Source: Gammaproteobacteria bacterium (GTDB lineage: Bacteria; Pseudomonadota; Gammaproteobacteria; Steroidobacterales; Rariloculaceae). From it: a stretch of DNA of 64,000 nucleotides. Positions 25,497 through 34,682 of this stretch are shown here, piece by piece. The position numbers and the translations under genes were made by a program. Location: positions 62,001-126,000 of the forward strand of contig JAJDWR010000025.1 in the NCBI GenBank assembly GCA_022825505.1, read 5' to 3'. The stretch's first letter is position 1. Every line of letters begins with the position of its first letter. Below the pieces are notes generated by a model. That model searched no databases, was not told where the DNA came from, and saw only the letters and a list, made by a program, of their open reading frames with translations.

Positions 25497-26480
25497 ATGG
25501 ACATTGGCAATATCAATCTGGCAACGATACTCGAGGCGCGCGGCCGGATTCGGAAATTTGTGGTGAAGTCGCCCCTCAAGCCATCGTTCGAATTGGGTCG
25601 GCGGACCGGTGCCCGGATGTTCCTGAAACTCGAGAACATGCAGGATACGGGTTCCTTCAAGATCAGGGGTGCGGCGAACGCGATCCTGAAGGTTTTTGAA
25701 GAGGACGGTGGCTCCGGTGTGGTCGCGGCATCCAGCGGCAATCACGGGCGGGCAGTCGCGTATGTCGCCCAGAGACTCGCAATACCCTCCACGATCTGCA
25801 TGACCAACCTGGTGCCCGAGGACAAGATCAGGGGCATCGAGGAGTTCGGTTCAGACGTTGTCCTGCATGGCGACGATCAGAATCAGGCGGTGGAGATGGC
25901 ACTGCAAATCGCCGATGAACGCCGCCTGAAGTACATTCCGCCTTTTGACGATGCGCTGATCATATCCGGGCAGGGCACGATAGGACTCGAAATCCTGGAG
26001 CAGATGCCGAATATCGAGGCACTGGTGGTTCCCGTCAGCGGCGGCGGCTTGATGAGTGGTATCGCCACGGCCGCCCGGGCCATCCGTCCGGATATTGAAA
26101 TCATCGGTGTGACGACACGCTACGATGCGGCCATGTACGAGAGCATCAGGGCAGGGCGGGTAACGATGGTGGGCGAACGCCCGAGTATCGCCGATGCCCT
26201 GCCCGGACCGATCCCGCTCGACAATCGGTATACGTTCGGGATATGCCGCGAACTGGTCGACGAGATTGTTCCTGTTGCCGACGAAGCAATTGCACATGCC
26301 ATGCGATTTGCGATCGACCATGAGAAAGTCGTGCTGGAAGGAGGCGGCGCCATCGGTATCGCCCATGTTCTTGAGAACAGCGCAAGATGGCGGGGCAGGA
26401 AGGTAGCTGTTGTCTGCAGCGGCAACAACGTTTCCAAAGAACGCCTGGATTCGATTTTCGGCCAGTTCGGACTGGCTTAG
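25497..26480 (+). CDS. Threonine/serine dehydratase-type PLP enzyme
   Basis: A 327-residue fold-type II PLP enzyme. K55 in GSFKIRGA forms the internal aldimine; SSGNHG binds the cofactor phosphate side and SGGGL the PLP phosphate; SGNN near the C-terminus is family typical. It lacks an ACT regulatory domain, so it is catabolic in type. Relatives include catabolic threonine dehydratase, 3-hydroxyaspartate dehydratase, serine racemase and the hydroxyectoine gene eutB; the sequence alone does not separate them. Twenty-two bp after the MFS gene, it is probably the last gene of the 21.9-26.5 kb operon. Convergent with the quinone oxidoreductase gene, with 222 bp of non-coding DNA between them in which I see nothing convincing. 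Confidence 0.85.
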   Translation: MDIGNINLATILEARGRIRKFVVKSPLKPSFELGRRTGARMFLKLENMQDTGSFKIRGAANAILKVFEEDGGSGVVAASSGNHGRAVAYVAQRLAIPSTICMTNLVPEDKIRGIEEFGSDVVLHGDDQNQAVEMALQIADERRLKYIPPFDDALIISGQGTIGLEILEQMPNIEALVVPVSGGGLMSGIATAARAIRPDIEIIGVTTRYDAAMYESIRAGRVTMVGERPSIADALPGPIPLDNRYTFGICRELVDEIVPVADEAIAHAMRFAIDHEKVVLEGGGAIGIAHVLENSARWRGRKVAVVCSGNNVSKERLDSIFGQFGLA

Positions 26481-26702
26481 CCCGACTGTCGCAGCTCAAC
26501 GCCAGAACGGTCGCAAGCGATTGATTTTTGGTTGATGGAGGCCATAGGTCGGCACTACAGGATGCCGAACGGAAGGGGGCGGCGCGGTCGTTTCCGGCCG
26601 GGATTCTCGGCAGCGACTGTTCCGGCAGGCGCAGTTTCACTTGATCAAAGAGCAGCTGGTGAGCCCTCTCGGGTTGAGTGTGGCGGGACAGCATATGGTC
26701 GC

Positions 26703-27692
26703 TCACAGTTCCACGATGATCTTGCCGCGCCGGTTCTTCGCGGCAAGCTGGTAGGCGAACGCTTCCCGAAAGCGCTCCAACGGGAATGTTCGGTCGATGT
26801 GCGGCTTGATCCTGCCGTCGTCCAACGCCTTGTAAACGAAGGCGATCCCGGATTCCCGAAGCTCTTTCCTGTTGACGAAGTTATAAACGGAGTGCGGCCG
26901 GATGACGGCGTTCCTGCGAATGGCTTCGGTGATCGGCACATGGGTAGGCTCGCCGCTCATGTCGCCGTACAGAAAAACAATTGCGTCCTGAGCGAAGGCA
27001 TCCGCGTATGCGGCCGTCAGCGGGCCGCCGACCGGGTCGTAGACGATGCGTGCGCCGGCGCCGCCGCTGATCTCGAGAATGCGCTCGGCGACGTTCTCTT
27101 CCTGCGTCGCAATGACGTGGTCCGCCCCGGTCTCCACGATGAATGCCCGGTTCGCCGACGTTCTGGACGTGCCGATCACACTGGCGCCCGCCAGCTTGGC
27201 GAGTTGAGTGGCGCCGATGCCCGCGCTGCTGCTGGCCGCGGTGATCAGTACCCAATCCTCCGGCCCGATGCCGGCGGTGACATAAAGCGCGTAGTACGCG
27301 GTGAGGTACTGAACCCAGATCGAAGTACCTTCGGCCGGGGACAGATTGGCCGGATACCTTGCGAGATAGTCTTCCGGGAACAGGGCATATTCGGCATTGA
27401 CGCCATAGCCTTCGTTCAGAAAAGTGACGGTGCTGACCCGTTCGCCGAGTTCGAACCTCGTTGCCTCCGGACCGAGCGCATCGACTGTGCCCGTGGCCTC
27501 GTCCCCGAAGCAGGACGGCAGTTCGAGGCTGAACACGTAATCATCCTGCATCAGGCCGAAATCGCCGTAGTTCAGTGCGAACGCTTCGACCTTGATGCGG
27601 ACCTCGGCCCCGGCTGGCTCCGGCATCTCCACCTCATCCAGGCGCAACCCGTCGATGCCGGAGAAATCATGGATGCGCAACGCCTTCGGCAA
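26703..27692 (-). CDS. Zinc-independent quinone oxidoreductase-like (MDR family)
   Basis: A 329-residue medium-chain dehydrogenase/reductase. The TTG at 27692 has AGGAAA immediately upstream and starts the typical MPKALRIHDFSG sequence. The nucleotide-binding motif is represented by AASSSAGIGATQLAK (about residues 150-165) and the NADPH-side GTSRTSANR. Catalytic and structural zinc Cys ligands of alcohol dehydrogenases are absent, which fits the quinone reductase/crotonyl reductase branch. Twelve bp after the racemase gene, it ends the hydantoin-type operon. It may reduce an unsaturated product of that pathway. Confidence 0.85.
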   Translation of the reverse strand: MPKALRIHDFSGIDGLRLDEVEMPEPAGAEVRIKVEAFALNYGDFGLMQDDYVFSLELPSCFGDEATGTVDALGPEATRFELGERVSTVTFLNEGYGVNAEYALFPEDYLARYPANLSPAEGTSIWVQYLTAYYALYVTAGIGPEDWVLITAASSSAGIGATQLAKLAGASVIGTSRTSANRAFIVETGADHVIATQEENVAERILEISGGAGARIVYDPVGGPLTAAYADAFAQDAIVFLYGDMSGEPTHVPITEAIRRNAVIRPHSVYNFVNRKELRESGIAFVYKALDDGRIKPHIDRTFPLERFREAFAYQLAAKNRRGKIIVEL

Positions 27693-27704
27693 TTTCCTGT
27701 TCTC

Positions 27705-28487
27705 CTAGACCCGTGATTGTGCCGGGTCGAAATCAAGCTTGCCGAAGCCGATGATCTTCTTGCCGGAGGGATACGGGTAGGCGATCTTGCTGTGAGACAA
27801 GTCGCTGTCCAGCAGGGCAACCATCATGTTGATTGCGAGAGTGTTCGGATTGAGTACCTGAACGGGTAATCCGCGGGCCTTGAGTCCGGCCGTCAGCGCA
27901 TCGGCCATTGGCGAAAAACGGGTGCAACCCAGCACCAGTACGTCGGCGTGGTCCTGCCGCACTGCAAGCTCGCCGGCGTCCACCAGCAATGCGGTCGTCC
28001 GTTCGATGTCTGTGTCGATTTCGAGGACGGGGATGTCGATGACGCGGCAGGAGGCGAAACTCCGACTGACGCCGTAGCGCTGCACCTCTTCCTCGAACAA
28101 CCGCGCAACCACATCCAGCTCGACCAGGATGCTGAACCGGCGGCCCAGCAGGGTCGCCACCTGCATGGACAGGCGCCCGGGCCCAAGAACGGGAATGGAG
28201 ACGCATTCCCGAACCACGTCGACGCCCGGGTCCGCCATGCAGTCGATGACCAGGCCGTCGACGCCTTGCCGCTCGGCTTCCAACGCCTTGGCAACCAGAT
28301 CGGGTACCAGCATCGCTTCTTCGATGCGGTACTCGATGGATTGAGGTCCCCGGTCGAGAAAAACGCTGCTGAGTTTCAACCCGTCGCGTTCCAGCGGTTT
28401 CAGGGTCTCAGCATAGGTGCTTTCCGGGCTCCAGTCGCCACTCGGGACAACCGGGGAGATCATTCTGATGTGCTTGGTCTTGCGCAT
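27705..28487 (-). CDS. Asp/Glu/hydantoin racemase family protein
   Basis: A 260-residue protein with the two catalytic cysteines of the Asp/Glu/hydantoin racemase superfamily: C83 in VIDCMADPG and C188 in LGCTRF. ATG 28487 is preferred over the GTG at 28499 because GGAG lies 7-8 bp before it. Members racemise aspartate, glutamate or 5-substituted hydantoins, or isomerise maleate. With HyuA-like, DUF917 and NCS1 genes upstream on the same strand, hydantoin or a related cyclic imide is the most likely substrate. It is separated from the DUF917 gene by 12 bp. Confidence 0.82.
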   Translation of the reverse strand: MRKTKHIRMISPVVPSGDWSPESTYAETLKPLERDGLKLSSVFLDRGPQSIEYRIEEAMLVPDLVAKALEAERQGVDGLVIDCMADPGVDVVRECVSIPVLGPGRLSMQVATLLGRRFSILVELDVVARLFEEEVQRYGVSRSFASCRVIDIPVLEIDTDIERTTALLVDAGELAVRQDHADVLVLGCTRFSPMADALTAGLKARGLPVQVLNPNTLAINMMVALLDSDLSHSKIAYPYPSGKKIIGFGKLDFDPAQSRV

Positions 28488-28499
28488 GCTGCGCTCCAC

Positions 28500-29588
28500 T
28501 TATGACAGGTTTTCCAATGGTACGAAATCCACGTCGAACCCGAACGCGCGCGGCCCGATGCGGCTGAGCGCCTTCGCTGTGCGGCAGATATCCGGCGCGC
28601 CGACGGCCATGACGGTTACCCGCTGACCGTAAGAGACTCGGTCGCTGGTAATGGGCACGGTCGTTTCGCTGTCGACCATACAGATCAGGTCCGGAACGGA
28701 TGCCCTGACGGCGCCATCCTGCGTGGCGAGAAGAAACTCGTTCTGTACGGAAATACGCATCGGGCCACCATCGCCCTCCAGGTCTTCCACCACAATCGTC
28801 GCGAAGTCGAATCCACCCCTGGTCTTGCGCTCTACATCCACCACCTTGCCGCGCAGCAACCGCCTCACAGCGCCATAGACGGACGCGTCGGCCAGGCCGC
28901 GCAAGTCCTCGACAAACGAATCGGCATCGATGTTCGACCTCTTGAGGCTGCGGCCGATTTCGAGACAGAAGCCGATGCTGCCCGGAATCGATACTTTCTT
29001 CACCAGGGCGCCGGTCATCATACTTTCCGCGCTTGTGCACTGCCCCCCCATGGCAAGGGCGATGTTGCGGGTGATGCGCTCTGCCTTCGCAGTATCGTTG
29101 GCGGTAACGATCGCGTTGTTGCCATGCTCATCCACTACCACCATGGGCGTGCCGTTGACGCCGTTGATACTGAAGGTGGTCATCTGCATTTCGGGCAATG
29201 CGCGCCCCATGCCGTCGCCGTCCAGAACCGGAATCCGCCGGCGCGCCGCGGCCATGAAGGTAAGAAGCGAATTGATACCACCGACTTCAAACGCGATCAA
29301 CGCGTCCGCCTTTTTCCCGGCACACGCCTCGAGCCGTTCGAGGGCCCACTCCTGCTCCCGGCCATTGGGCAGTTTTTCCAGCGAGATCGTCGGCGCGCCG
29401 ATACCGCCGACGGCGACGACTATCGCCTCGTCGTGAAGTTCGTCGAGCGCCAGCAACTCCACATCGCCGTACGCCGCAAGCATGCGCCTGGCGATCAGCG
29501 CTCCGACGTAGGGATCCCCCCCGCCGCCGGTTGCGAGAAACGACGAACCCGTTGCAATGTCGTCCATGTCGTCGGGAGAAATCTTCAT
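28500..29588 (-). CDS. DUF917 family protein
   Basis: A 362-residue protein of the DUF917 family, recognised by the N-terminal ATGGGGDP motif, FEVGGINS and DGDGMGRALPE, and the C-terminal PDLI.. region. The family has no firmly established biochemical role, but it is repeatedly found beside hydantoinase/oxoprolinase genes, as here. It begins 12 bp after the HyuA-like gene. Gly-rich and acidic motifs suggest nucleotide or metal binding. No signal peptide, so cytoplasmic. Confidence 0.85.
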   Translation of the reverse strand: MKISPDDMDDIATGSSFLATGGGGDPYVGALIARRMLAAYGDVELLALDELHDEAIVVAVGGIGAPTISLEKLPNGREQEWALERLEACAGKKADALIAFEVGGINSLLTFMAAARRRIPVLDGDGMGRALPEMQMTTFSINGVNGTPMVVVDEHGNNAIVTANDTAKAERITRNIALAMGGQCTSAESMMTGALVKKVSIPGSIGFCLEIGRSLKRSNIDADSFVEDLRGLADASVYGAVRRLLRGKVVDVERKTRGGFDFATIVVEDLEGDGGPMRISVQNEFLLATQDGAVRASVPDLICMVDSETTVPITSDRVSYGQRVTVMAVGAPDICRTAKALSRIGPRAFGFDVDFVPLENLS

Positions 29589-29600
29589 CGCACGGCGATT

Positions 29601-31139
29601 TCAAATGGCCAGGTCGCCCACGGCGCGAACGCGCAGGCGCACCGTTTCCTCCGGCATGTACGGGAGGGGTATCTCATCGATCGATGCAATCTCCAGGCAA
29701 TCCGGCGCGGCGCCGCCCGCCAGCGCGTTCTGTCTTGCCGTGGCGCCGGCCCTGGCGATCGCCTTTTCGCGCGACTCCGTTCCTGGATGGTGCAGCAGTT
29801 CGCACTCGCCGCTGACTTTCGCAAGCGAGGCGCCCACGGCGTTGGCGACGCCGCAATGAGGTGGACGACGTATTTCAGAGATACCGGGGATGCTGTCGCC
29901 GACAAGAAACTCGCCGCCGCCGACCACGATCAACGGCAGCGGTGCCGGCCTGGTTTTCATCTTTTCGACGGCGCGCGCAACCTGTTCCTGCATCGCGGCG
30001 ATCGCCGTATCGACGACCTCCGCCGGCACCTCGCCCAGGGCGGCCGAATCGCCCAGTTCGACGCGGCCGGCTGCGACCGCGATATCCGTGGCGGTCAGGA
30101 TATCGCCGCCGAAGCAGAGCGCTTCCTCGCCAAGACGGCGCCCCACCGATCGCGGCCCGACCGGCCGGCCGTTCCCGGCGACGATGCTGCCGCCGCCCAG
30201 CCCAACGGAAAGAACGTCCGGCATCCTGAAGTTCGAGCGCACGCCCCCGATTTCCACATTGACGCTCGACTCGCGCGGGAAACCGGCAATCAGCATGCCG
30301 ACATCGGTGGTGGTGCCACCCACGTCCACCACCATACCGTCGTTGATTCCGGAAAGATGGGCCGCACCGCGCATGGAGTTGGTCGGGCCGGACGAGAACG
30401 TCAATACCGGAAAGCGGCGGACCCTGTGCGAAGGCATGACCGTTCCGTCGTTCTGACTGAAAAAAAACGGCGCCTCTATGTTGAAGCCGGACAGCGCTTC
30501 CTCGAATGCGTTAACGACCCGTGCCGACAGGCGCAGCAGCGAGGCGTTCAGCAACGCGGCGTTCTCGCGCTCCAGCAGACCCAGCCGCCCCAATTCATGG
30601 GACAACACGACCGGCATTTCAGGCATCCTTGCCTTGAGCAGTCTGGCCGCCGTCATCTCCATCTGCGGACTCAGGGGCGAGAATACGGATGAGATGGCCA
30701 CAGCTCGAGCATCCGTACCGGCAATCCGCGCGAATACCTTCTCCAGTTCCGTGCCATCGAGCGGGGAGATTTCGCTGCCGTCGAACTCGTTGCCGCCGTG
30801 CACCATGTAGCCGTGGTTTCCGAGCGCCATTGCGAGGTCCTCGGGCCAGTCCACCATCGGCGGCAAGCACTTCCCGGAGGGCAGGCCAAGGCGAATGACG
30901 GCCGCCTGCGAGAGTTGACGCCGCTCCACGACCGCATTCGTAAACTGAGTCGTTCCGAGCATCACGGCATCGATCCGGTCCCGCTCCGGCCCAACGGTAT
31001 CGAGCACCGCACGCAACGCGTCGAGAATTCCGCCGGTGATGTCCCTTGAAGTTACCACCTTGTGAAAGGCGATCACCTGCTCTCCATGGACGATGACTGC
31101 ATCGGTGTGCGTCCCGCCCACATCGATGCCGACTCTCAT
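29601..31139 (-). CDS. Hydantoinase/oxoprolinase family protein (HyuA-like)
   Basis: A 512-residue protein starting RVGIDVGGTHTDAV, the ASKHA-type ATP-binding fold of hydantoinase A/5-oxoprolinase. A second phosphate-binding motif VVDVGGTTTDVG occurs at about residue 280, and GGGSI near residue 310. The family hydrolyses cyclic amides (hydantoins, 5-oxoproline) with ATP. ATG 31139 overlaps the permease stop as ATGA. At 512 residues it is shorter than classical HyuA (about 700) and no HyuB partner gene is present; DUF917 takes that place. 5-oxoproline would connect to glutamate/proline metabolism but this is not demonstrated. Confidence 0.85.
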   Translation of the reverse strand: MRVGIDVGGTHTDAVIVHGEQVIAFHKVVTSRDITGGILDALRAVLDTVGPERDRIDAVMLGTTQFTNAVVERRQLSQAAVIRLGLPSGKCLPPMVDWPEDLAMALGNHGYMVHGGNEFDGSEISPLDGTELEKVFARIAGTDARAVAISSVFSPLSPQMEMTAARLLKARMPEMPVVLSHELGRLGLLERENAALLNASLLRLSARVVNAFEEALSGFNIEAPFFFSQNDGTVMPSHRVRRFPVLTFSSGPTNSMRGAAHLSGINDGMVVDVGGTTTDVGMLIAGFPRESSVNVEIGGVRSNFRMPDVLSVGLGGGSIVAGNGRPVGPRSVGRRLGEEALCFGGDILTATDIAVAAGRVELGDSAALGEVPAEVVDTAIAAMQEQVARAVEKMKTRPAPLPLIVVGGGEFLVGDSIPGISEIRRPPHCGVANAVGASLAKVSGECELLHHPGTESREKAIARAGATARQNALAGGAAPDCLEIASIDEIPLPYMPEETVRLRVRAVGDLAI

Positions 31140-32443
31140 CGGGCACTGTCTCCTTCGACCGCCCGGGGGGTGCGGGCGCGCCGCGCCTTCATCAACAGGA
31201 TGTAGACGATGGCCGGCACGAGCAACGCATCGATCGTCGACGACCCGGTAAGGGTCATCATTTCCTCGGCCGTCGCGTAACTGGCCGCCGAGCCGACAAG
31301 CCATGCGGCAAGCGCGGGCCAGGAAATGGCCGCAAGTTTCGGCAGATCTTCCAGATGGTATTGCTGGTTGCGCACAAGAAAGAAGTCGGTGATGTAGATG
31401 CTGCCTACGGGTATGAACAGCACGCTCAGATAAATGAGGAACGGGACGAAGTGGTCGAGAATGCCGAGAAAGGTAACCAGTGTTCCCACGGTCCCGCAAA
31501 CCACCGTCATTCTCCAACCTGCAAATCCCGGTACGACGGCGGACATGCTGAGCGAAGAACCATAGAGGTTGATCGAATTCGCCGTCCAGGTCGAACAGAC
31601 AACCAATGCAAACGCGCCCGTACCGAGCCCGACTGCAACCATGATCTGCAGCGTTTCGTCGATGCCGGTGGCAAGGCTTGCCATTGCCGCGACCACATAG
31701 ACGAGCGTCGATGCAACCAGGAAGGTCAGGAACGATGCAAGAATTGCGTCCCCGCTGGTCCTGACGAACCTCGTTACATCGGGAATCAGCACCGCACCCA
31801 GGATCAGGCCGCCGACAGTCGCGGCGACACCTTCGTTGAACGTCAGGGTTCCGGTGCCCGCAATCTGGAAGATTGCCGAAAGCGGCTGATCGCTGAAGAC
31901 CAGGTAGAGGAGCACGGCCATCAATGCGACCATCAGCGGCACGACCACCAGCGCAAGGCGGTTGAGCAACCGAAACCCGAACATTGTGGAGACCACCATC
32001 AGCAAACCGCCCAACAGAATGTATGTCGTCTCGCCCAGGTGCAGCCCCAACTGGTCGGTGGCGAGACCCTGCGCGGCTTTGGCGAACAATCCCAGTTGCA
32101 CGCCGAACCAGCCGAACTGCGATATGGCGAATGCCAGGTTAACGACCTTGGAACCCTTTTCACCAAACGCGAACTGGATCAGCATGTACGAGGACAGCCG
32201 CGTCCTGGCGCCGATCACGGCAGTAACCGCACCCAGGATCCCAAGAAACAGGCCCCCGGCGAGGAAAGCGCCGACACCGGTCAGGAGGCCGAGCGCACTG
32301 CCGATCCTTACACCGCCGACGAGGCCCGGGACGCTGAAGGCTTGCGCGGAATACAGAAGGCCCACGCGCAGTCCACCCACGGTGCGGGACTCCGGAACCG
32401 GCGTTGTCGCGTGGTCTTCCAGAAGGTCGCCGACATCCATCAT
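31136..32443 (-). CDS. NCS1-family permease (cytosine/purine/hydantoin type)
   Basis: A 435-residue membrane protein with about 12 helices of the nucleobase:cation symporter-1 family; the N-terminal polar 20 residues lead into AFSVPGLVGGVRIGSALG, typical of this family. GAGGAGG directly precedes an ATGATG start. Its position as first gene in the operon with HyuA-like, DUF917 and racemase genes suggests import of hydantoin or a comparable cyclic ureide/imide. The 285 bp upstream, up to the antiporter stop, hold no gene that I can support. Confidence 0.85.
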   Translation of the reverse strand: MMDVGDLLEDHATTPVPESRTVGGLRVGLLYSAQAFSVPGLVGGVRIGSALGLLTGVGAFLAGGLFLGILGAVTAVIGARTRLSSYMLIQFAFGEKGSKVVNLAFAISQFGWFGVQLGLFAKAAQGLATDQLGLHLGETTYILLGGLLMVVSTMFGFRLLNRLALVVVPLMVALMAVLLYLVFSDQPLSAIFQIAGTGTLTFNEGVAATVGGLILGAVLIPDVTRFVRTSGDAILASFLTFLVASTLVYVVAAMASLATGIDETLQIMVAVGLGTGAFALVVCSTWTANSINLYGSSLSMSAVVPGFAGWRMTVVCGTVGTLVTFLGILDHFVPFLIYLSVLFIPVGSIYITDFFLVRNQQYHLEDLPKLAAISWPALAAWLVGSAASYATAEEMMTLTGSSTIDALLVPAIVYILLMKARRARTPRAVEGDSAR

Positions 32444-32728
32444 GCCTCCTCGCGCAGGTGGGTTCTCCGGACCGCCCCACCGACCGGAACCGGCCAGTGG
32501 CGCTGTACCGCATCCCCACCGGAAAGAAGAACAGGACTCTACCAGATCGCTTCCGTCTTTCTGAAAATACTTGCGCGATTTTCGATGCTCATGAGATCGC
32601 GTTTTCGGACCAGTAGCAGCGTACGGGCAATGGGCATTACGGAACGGTTGGAATCGATTTTCAACCGGTACAAACTGGCTTGGTTGCCGAATTCCCCGCC
32701 GCTCGGCTGATACTGAACGTTTCGGGAT

Positions 32729-34447
32729 TCATCCAATATCTTCGATTGCGGGAGCGGGTTGCGACAGTTCTCCCCCGGTCGGTTTCCCCAGTACCCTCAG
32801 AACACCCGCGACCACACCGAAACTGACGATCAGGCACAGCCACCAGGGCACGCCGAGACCGACCGGCAGAGTGCAGAGAAACATTGCGCACATGCCTGCC
32901 GTCATTGCATAGGGAAGCTGCGTTCGAACGTGCTCGATGTGGTCGCATTCCGATGCCAGAGACGAAAGTACCGTGGTATCGGAAATCGGCGAACAGTGAT
33001 CGCCCCAAATCGCTCCGGCCAGGACCCCGGCAACACTTCCGTGAAAGATGTGCATCTGCTCGGACATACCGCCGGCGGAGCCGGTCAGCAGGCTCCAGGC
33101 CAATGGCAGCATGAGGGGCATCAGGATGCCCATGGTGCCCCAGCTCGTGCCGGTGGTGAACGCGACGATGCCGCCGAGCAGGAAGGACACGGACGGCAGC
33201 AGGAACAGAGGCAGCCTGTCGCTGCTGATGCCGATGATGTACTCGGCCGTGTTCAGGCTCTGAACGATATCGGTGAGCGTCCAGGCCAGGGTGAGGACAA
33301 TAACGGCGATCAATGTGGTGCCGACGCCCTCGAACCAGGCATCGATGGTCTGATGCAGCGTGAGTTTCCGCAGTGCAATGGTGATTGCCACGGCGCATCC
33401 AACGCCCAACAGGGAGGCCCACATCAAGGCCAGGAAACTGTCCGCACTGCCCAGTACTTCCTGAATTGAATTCCCGGAACCGGTGATCAGCAGGCCGGCG
33501 AACAGTGTCGACACGACGGCCAGGATCGGCACAATGGCAGTCAGTGCATTTGCGGAGTCTTCGATGTCGTATGAATCGGGTTCAGCATCGGCTTGCGGGT
33601 CCGCCCTCGGTATGCGTCGCGCGATGATTTCGGCCTGGTGCATCGGGCCGAAGTCACGACCGGACCACGCGACGGAAAACACCATGAAGAGCGCAATGAT
33701 CGAATAAAAGCTATACGGAATGGACGCCAGGAAAATCAGGTAAGGCGAGGTATCCAGTCCGGCGATACCCTCTGCCGTGCTGCCGATTACCGAAACTTCG
33801 TAGCCGACCCAGGTCGATGCGACGGCAACGCCTGCAATCGGCGCGGCGGTGGAATCGACGAGGTAGGCCAGTTTTTCCCGTGATATGCGCAGCCTGTCGG
33901 TTACGGGCCGCATCGTCTTGCCGATGAGCAACGTGTTTGCGATGTCGTCAAAAAATATCACCAGGCCAAGACTGGCGGTCACCAGTTGACCACGTACCGC
34001 ATTGGAGGCAAATCTCGTCGTCCAGGCGACAATTCCCCGCATGCCTCCATTCCTGCCCAGAATGCCGATCATGCCGCCCAGCATCATCGTAAATAGCAGC
34101 ACCCGTATCCTGTCCGCATCGCCGATGGCATTGACGAGGTAGGTATCGAACGAATCCAGAAAGGCAGTCCAGATCGATGTCAGGCCCGGTCCGTTCAAAA
34201 TAAAGACACCGCACCAGATGCCCAGGAACAACGCCGGAATCACGGAGCGAAAGATCAGGGCGATTGCGATGGCGACGACCGGCGGCAGCAATGTCCACCA
34301 GCCCGGTGACTGCATGTCGGTCTCGGCAACCTGTTGCGGAATTTGAGTTGCTGCCGTATCCGGCAGTAGCGCCGTCAGACTCACGATTGCGATCGCAATG
34401 TGTAAAGAGGCCGGACGACTGTGCTGGCGTTGCCTGAACGGTGCCAT
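32729..34447 (-). CDS. NhaC-type Na+/H+ antiporter family membrane protein
   Basis: A 572-residue membrane protein. ATG 34447 is preceded by AGGGAG; the frame extends further upstream but only over a divergent promoter. After an N-terminal hydrophobic segment (possible signal anchor, about residues 15-35) come 12 or more helices. The FFDDIANTLLIG and GAIWGDHCSPISDTT segments are hallmarks of the NhaC/arginine-ornithine-type antiporter family. Members exchange Na+/H+ or act as amino acid/organic acid antiporters. It is divergent from an S9 peptidase gene (235-bp spacer), so a role in uptake of peptidase products or in ion balance is possible. Confidence 0.85.
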   Translation of the reverse strand: MAPFRQRQHSRPASLHIAIAIVSLTALLPDTAATQIPQQVAETDMQSPGWWTLLPPVVAIAIALIFRSVIPALFLGIWCGVFILNGPGLTSIWTAFLDSFDTYLVNAIGDADRIRVLLFTMMLGGMIGILGRNGGMRGIVAWTTRFASNAVRGQLVTASLGLVIFFDDIANTLLIGKTMRPVTDRLRISREKLAYLVDSTAAPIAGVAVASTWVGYEVSVIGSTAEGIAGLDTSPYLIFLASIPYSFYSIIALFMVFSVAWSGRDFGPMHQAEIIARRIPRADPQADAEPDSYDIEDSANALTAIVPILAVVSTLFAGLLITGSGNSIQEVLGSADSFLALMWASLLGVGCAVAITIALRKLTLHQTIDAWFEGVGTTLIAVIVLTLAWTLTDIVQSLNTAEYIIGISSDRLPLFLLPSVSFLLGGIVAFTTGTSWGTMGILMPLMLPLAWSLLTGSAGGMSEQMHIFHGSVAGVLAGAIWGDHCSPISDTTVLSSLASECDHIEHVRTQLPYAMTAGMCAMFLCTLPVGLGVPWWLCLIVSFGVVAGVLRVLGKPTGGELSQPAPAIEDIG

Positions 34448-34682
34448 GACTCCCTCACGGAGCGATATGAATGATTGACCTGTGAGAGCGCAGGAGCGGC
34501 CGTTCGACGAATACCAGACTGTCAATAGTTGGAGTCCATATTTCTGTTTTCTCAAGGAATGTCTATTATGACGACAAATAAGGTGGTGGCCAATGCAGGC
34601 CATGGTCAGCAGAAAGCTGAACGGGCATCTGCCAAAAAGGGACTGGCGCGAATTCGCCCAAGCGCAAGTCGGAGAACAACGA

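Noticed and set aside
26532..27716. 394-codon plus-strand open frame
   Set aside because: Antisense to the quinone oxidoreductase, which has intact cofactor motifs.
29124..30692. 522-codon plus-strand open frame
   Set aside because: Antisense to DUF917 and HyuA-like genes, which have clear motifs.
31355..32710. 451-codon plus-strand open frame
   Set aside because: Antisense to the NCS1 permease; polar, repetitive shadow sequence.
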